DNA of 64,000 nt from contig CM036250.1 of the NCBI GenBank assembly GCA_020698575.1, forward strand, positions 29,463,500-29,527,499, read 5' to 3'. The notes beneath the pieces were generated by a model. That model had not been told where the DNA came from. It worked only from the letters and a program-made list of their open reading frames with translations, and made no database searches. Origin of the DNA: Bostrychus sinensis. Lineage: Eukaryota; Chordata; Actinopteri; Gobiiformes; Eleotridae. The position numbers and the translations under genes are program-made. Below are positions 60,290 to 64,000 of this stretch, piece by piece; position 1 is the first letter of the stretch; each line of letters starts with the position of its first letter.

Positions 60290-60469
60290 GTAATTCAGTC
60301 CTGGTTTAGAACAACTTTGGACCTGGTTTTGTCCTAGATTAGTCTTGGTTTATACCTGGTTTAGTCAGATTTAGTTTGTCCAGGCTAATTTTGGTCAGAT
60401 GAAGATGGTACTTTGAATCCCAAATATTTTCTGAGGTGGCACTTGGTGTAAAAAGTTTGCAAACCACTG
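60290..60469 (+). repeat. 3' half of a related hAT-like MITE
   Basis: Minisatellite units lead into GATGGTACTTTGAA, GGTGGCACTTGGTG and the terminus TTTGCAAACCACTG, the same 3' order as in 28909-29458. Confidence 0.6.
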
Positions 60470-60539
60470 ATCTATTGTGAATAATTTCAATTACATAAAA
60501 AAAAAAAACATAATTCAAAGAAATCCAGATACAGTGGAC

Positions 60540-61115
60540 CACAACCCAATGTACCTTTTGTGCCAGTCCCAAACCTTGAAAATTGAGTGGGGTGCGTCAG
60601 GAAGGGCAGCCGGGGTCAAATCTATGCCAAATCAATATGCTAAGAAGCAGATAATTTGTTGTGATGATTCCAGAAGGGAAAAGCCAAAAGGAAAGAAGAA
60701 GAAACTTAATTTGAGGAGACTTAACAATTGAATTTCCCCTTGTAGTTTAATACATTTGAGGTGAATGTTACCATTGTATATCTAAGAAAAACACAAAAAT
60801 GAAGGGCTTATTATATTATTATATGTCTAAATATTTAGACAGTGTAACTCCAGCCATTAGGTTTGTGATGACTCTGAGCCTGGATAAATGGAGGGTTGTG
60901 TTAGGAAGGGCATCTGGTGTAAAAACCTATGCCAGACTAGTTTTCTTTAATGTGCAAACCACTTGATAATTTGCTGTGGCGGCCCTTGAAGAGAGCAAAC
61001 TTTTTCTTTCCTTTTGTCTTTTCCCTTCTGGTGTCACAGAAAAACATCCGTCTCCTATCAACATATTGATTTAATTTTACACCGGATGCCCTTCCTGACA
61101 CAACCCTCTCCATTT
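60540..61115. repeat. LINE 3' tails, one pair in inverted arrangement
   Basis: A forward tail at 60540-60735 (GTCAGGAAGGGCAGCCGGGGT). A second forward piece at 60870-61000 (AGGAAGGGCATCTGGTGTAA) meets an inverted piece at 61005-61115 (CACCGGATGCCCTTCCTGAC). These match the tail of the RT fragment at 26820-26930. Confidence 0.6.
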
Positions 61116-61344
61116 GTTGAGGCTTTGAACTGACACAAAGAGTACTCTTTCTTGTGATCCCCTCTGGCATGATTATTAATGTTGTGCACTTTAAAGAAAC
61201 GTGCTTCTTTTCTAGCATTGTTCAGTTTGTCCTTTCTGGGCACCTGTAGAAATAGAAACAGGACACAATGAAACTCATGCAACCATAACTGGCTTTTGTG
61301 AAGATTTGCGTATTCATCCAAGATAGACAAATGTTGTTGTTTGG

Positions 61345-61973
61345 GTAACACTTTAGAATAACTCACACAGTTAAGCATTAAATAAGTATTAGTTAAGGAT
61401 TAATAACCTGTTAACTGATTATTTACAAAGCATTACTTCAACATTTATAAACATCATTGAGTTTAAAACATTATTAATTAATTAATTAACAATTAATTAA
61501 TGTTATTAATGCTTAATTCTTGAGTAATTAGCTCATGTAAATCAGTGCACATATATTACCCATTTTCAGAACCTATAAACTTTTAAAAATATTTTTAATT
61601 ACATATTTATTCATGCTTTATTACCAGTTAGTGATGAGTTCTTCTAAAATGTTACAATGTTTTGTACACCTACAAAGTAGATAATTTGTTAACACTTTAG
61701 AATAACTCTCAGCTATTAAGTAGAAATAAAGCATTAATAAACATACAAATAACAATAATGTCATTATTAAACGGTTTATAGCTCCTTAATTACCACTGAT
61801 GTTTATAATTTTTCATTGATTTATGAGTTTATTACTAAAAAATGAATGACGATGTTTATGACTAAGTGGCATTTTTAAATGTTGAAGTAATGTTTTGTAA
61901 ATAATCACTGGTTAATAATCCTTAACTAATACGTAATTAATGCTTAGACGAGTGAGTTATTCTAAAGGGTTAC
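61345..61973. mobile_element. Two adjacent MITEs, 61345-61656 and 61689-61973
   Basis: Each has GTAACACTTTAGAATAAC-type inverted ends. The interiors are related but in opposite orientation, and only about 30 bases separate the copies. Confidence 0.7.
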
Positions 61974-62504
61974 TATTTGTTCTCTTATGCATGTACCGTA
62001 CATCTTGTCTTTTAAAATGGAAACTGCAGCTTTGCCCAGAGGAGTGCCTTCTGCTGATGTAATCTAAAGTTGGCTCTGGGTCAAAGAACTGCTGTAATTT
62101 CATTATTTCTCCTCTACACACCCTCAGTAATACTTATCTGTCAGTACTACAACATTACAAGATCTTTCAGGGCCAAAGGACTCTGGGACCTGAGCCAAAA
62201 CCAGTCACTCGAATGCGCTTTTGTTATTCCTGACTTTATTATTGTGAGATCATTAACATTGGACGCCTCCCTTAGGTCACGACTTGAGAAGTAGTAGGTG
62301 TCATATAATGTTAGTCATAGTAAGAAGACTGTTATAAGCCCACAGTTTACAAAAGCACAGAGTAAACTAAAGGGAGTGTAGATACAGTGACTGGTCCTGT
62401 GCATGTCATTTACAAAGGGCAACTTGGGTCAGTATGAGGCAAAATATGGTGCAAAGCTGTCTGAGGCACTTTCAAGACATCTCACAAAGTCCAGAAGGGC
62501 AAAA

Positions 62505-63050
62505 GACCAGAGTTAGACCAGGGCTAGACCAGATAAGATCAGGATTAGATCAATGTTAGACCAGGGTTAGACCAGGACTAGATCAGGGTTAGACCAAAGG
62601 TAAACTAGAGCAAGATGAAAGTTAGACTAAAGTCAGACCAGGATCAGACCAGAGGTAGACCAGGGTTAGACCAATGTTAGACCAGGGTTAAACCAGAGTT
62701 AGACCAGGATCAGACCAGAGCAAGACCAGAGGTAGACCAGGGTTAGACCAATGTTAGACCAAGGTTAAACCAGAACTAGACCAGGGTCAGACCAGAGCAG
62801 GGTTAGACGAAACCTAATCCAGGGTTAGACCAGACTAGACCAGGGTTAGACCAGGATTAGACCAGTGTTAAAGCAGGTCCAGACCAGAACTTGACAAGGA
62901 TTAGACCAAAGTTAAACCAGTGCTATACCAGGGTCAGACCAAAGCAAGACCAGAGCTAGACCAGGGTTAGACCAGTGTTAGAGCAGAGCTAGACAAAATT
63001 TAGGCCAAAATTAGATCAGAACCAGACCAGAGTAAGACTAGGTCCCCTAT
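62505..63050 (-). repeat. 11-bp minisatellite, GGTTAGACCAG variant
   Basis: About 540 bases of units near GGTTAGACCAG (reverse complement CTGGTCTAACC), again with roughly 11-bp spacing. It looks like a subfamily of the TCCTGGTTTAG arrays in reverse orientation with a T-to-C change. Confidence 0.85.
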
Positions 63051-63157
63051 ACAGTTGTTGCTAAATACTGTGGTGTTTAAGAGATTATAGTACAGACATC
63101 CTACTTAATTTTAACAATGAAAATAAAACACTCTCAAAAAAGTACTAATTTTAGATG

Positions 63158-63163
63158 TTTATT
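63158..63163 (-). terminator. Candidate poly(A) signal of the SPRY gene
   Basis: AATAAA on the minus strand about 490 bases after the stop; a second AATAAA lies upstream of it at about 63189-63194. The intervening 3' UTR would contain a hAT-like repeat end (63360-63610). Confidence 0.4.
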
Positions 63164-63359
63164 GAACATCACAAATGCAAAAAATAGTTTTATTGACAAA
63201 AAGGCTTGGGAACATAAAGACACAGAACTCTGAATTCAGCCATTGGTAGTACAGTGCCTCAGCCATGTAAAAATACAACAACCCAAATACTGAAAAACGC
63301 TGGGACACCGTGTAAAATGTAAATAAAATGGAATGTTAATGCTGAAAGCTTTTTATTTG

Positions 63360-63610
63360 TGCTCTAGTTGTGAGTTACATTTGAAGCGTAGACCACTGCG
63401 TAGTCCTGGTTTCATCCTTGCTTTAGTCAAGGTAAAGTCCAGTCTGGCTCTATTAGACCTGGCTTTGGTCCTTTAGTTGTTTTGTTTGTTTTGTTTTTGT
63501 CCTTATTTAGTAATGCTCATTTTAGTCCTTTCAAGATGGTACTTTGAAAGCCAAATGCAGTATTTTTTGTGGTGGTACTTGGGGTGAAAAGTTGAAGAAT
63601 CACTGACCAC
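63360..63610 (+). repeat. Minisatellite-bearing hAT-like MITE 3' half
   Basis: Units near TAGTCCTGGTTTCATCC, then AGATGGTACTTTGAAAGCC, GGTGGTACTTGGGGTG and terminal GAAGAATCACTG. It overlaps the likely 3' UTR of the SPRY gene on the opposite strand. Confidence 0.6.
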
Positions 63611-63648
63611 CACTAACCACACTAATGACAGAGATGTATAATGCAAAG

Positions 63649-64000
63649 CTACTCCATTTCTTCTACAGTACTGATTACCACAGAGTCTCCAGGATACACA
63701 AATATAGCTCCAAAATACAGAGACTCAGTAAATTTGGTCTCAACTTTGTGCAGAGCCGACAATGAATTAAAATTCACAACATAAAATATTAGAGTACCTT
63801 TGTCGTGGTCCAGGCAGACAGCCACTCTATCAGTAGATCTAGACGGATTTAGCACCCAAGTTCCAATGCCTTCCTCAGCCAGAATTTTAGGCGTATAACC
63901 ACCACCAAAACACGCCCAGGATTTGTCATTCAGTCCCAGAATACATTGCTTTCCTTTGCCCTTTCTTTCAATGCTTTTGTAGGTCAGTCCAATGAAGCAG
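63649..64000 (-). CDS. PRY-SPRY (B30.2) domain protein, C-terminal fragment
   Basis: An open frame runs from the window edge to TAG at 63651-63649 (116 residues visible, 5' end missing). It reads as the C-terminal half of a B30.2 domain: ILGLNDKSWACF, then STDRVAVCLDHDKGTLIFY (the LDxxxGTLxFY core strand motif), then TKFTESLYFGAIF. This is the arrangement in fish TRIM (finTRIM-like) proteins and fish NLR proteins, where the SPRY is the variable ligand-binding end. The N-terminal domains lie outside, so the subfamily cannot be decided. The usual LYPGF is LYFGA here, and the SFYSV Ser is Ile. Confidence 0.8.
   Translation of the reverse strand, partial: CFIGLTYKSIERKGKGKQCILGLNDKSWACFGGGYTPKILAEEGIGTWVLNPSRSTDRVAVCLDHDKGTLIFYVVNFNSLSALHKVETKFTESLYFGAIFVYPGDSVVISTVEEME

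Noticed and set aside
1..64000. CRISPR arrays, bacterial operons, ribosome binding sites
   Set aside because: The window is vertebrate nuclear DNA; repeats present are minisatellites and transposons without spacer structure.

Overview
The window is vertebrate nuclear DNA from a ray-finned (teleost) fish. It has intron-rich genes with GT-AG splice sites, AT-rich non-coding DNA, and many fish-type repeats: hAT-like MITEs, tRNA-derived SINEs, L2/RTE-like LINE ends and microsatellites. All calls come from reading the sequence and from remembered family knowledge; no search was run. The exact species cannot be told.

Layout. (1) 611-15552, minus strand: the first 19 coding exons of ubr4 (giant N-recognin E3 ligase), encoding 862 codons that stay in frame through every junction; the rest lies beyond base 1. 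(2) About 15553-17303: a 1.75 kb divergent intergenic/promoter region. (3) 17304-32153, plus strand: the complete emc1 gene (ER membrane complex subunit 1) in 22 coding exons. It has one GC-AG intron and a one-base insertion in the last exon that puts a stop before the conserved C-terminal membrane anchor. (4) 32154-37169: intergenic, filled with DNA-transposon remnants. (5) 37170-40747, minus strand: errfi1 (Mig-6, EGFR feedback inhibitor), three coding exons and 338 codons, with an untranslated leader that may start near a TATA box at 47061-47069. (6) 47070-63150: a repeat-dominated desert with no recognised gene. (7) 63649-64000, minus strand: the 3' end of a PRY-SPRY (B30.2) protein gene, of the kind found in fish TRIM or NLR families, cut by the window edge.

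Functional view. ubr4 and emc1 are arranged head to head, as in human 1p36.13, and errfi1 also maps to human 1p36, so the block looks like old conserved linkage. UBR4 acts in N-degron and stress-linked protein quality control. EMC1 is the large luminal scaffold of the membrane-protein insertase. Mig-6 shuts off ErbB receptors. They are neighbours rather than a pathway.

The most unusual non-genic feature is a degenerate 11-bp minisatellite (unit close to TCCTGGTTTAG) found in many separate arrays on both strands. In at least two places it sits inside a hAT-like element with terminal inverted repeats and near-matching 8-bp target duplications, so the array seems to have been spread by the transposon.
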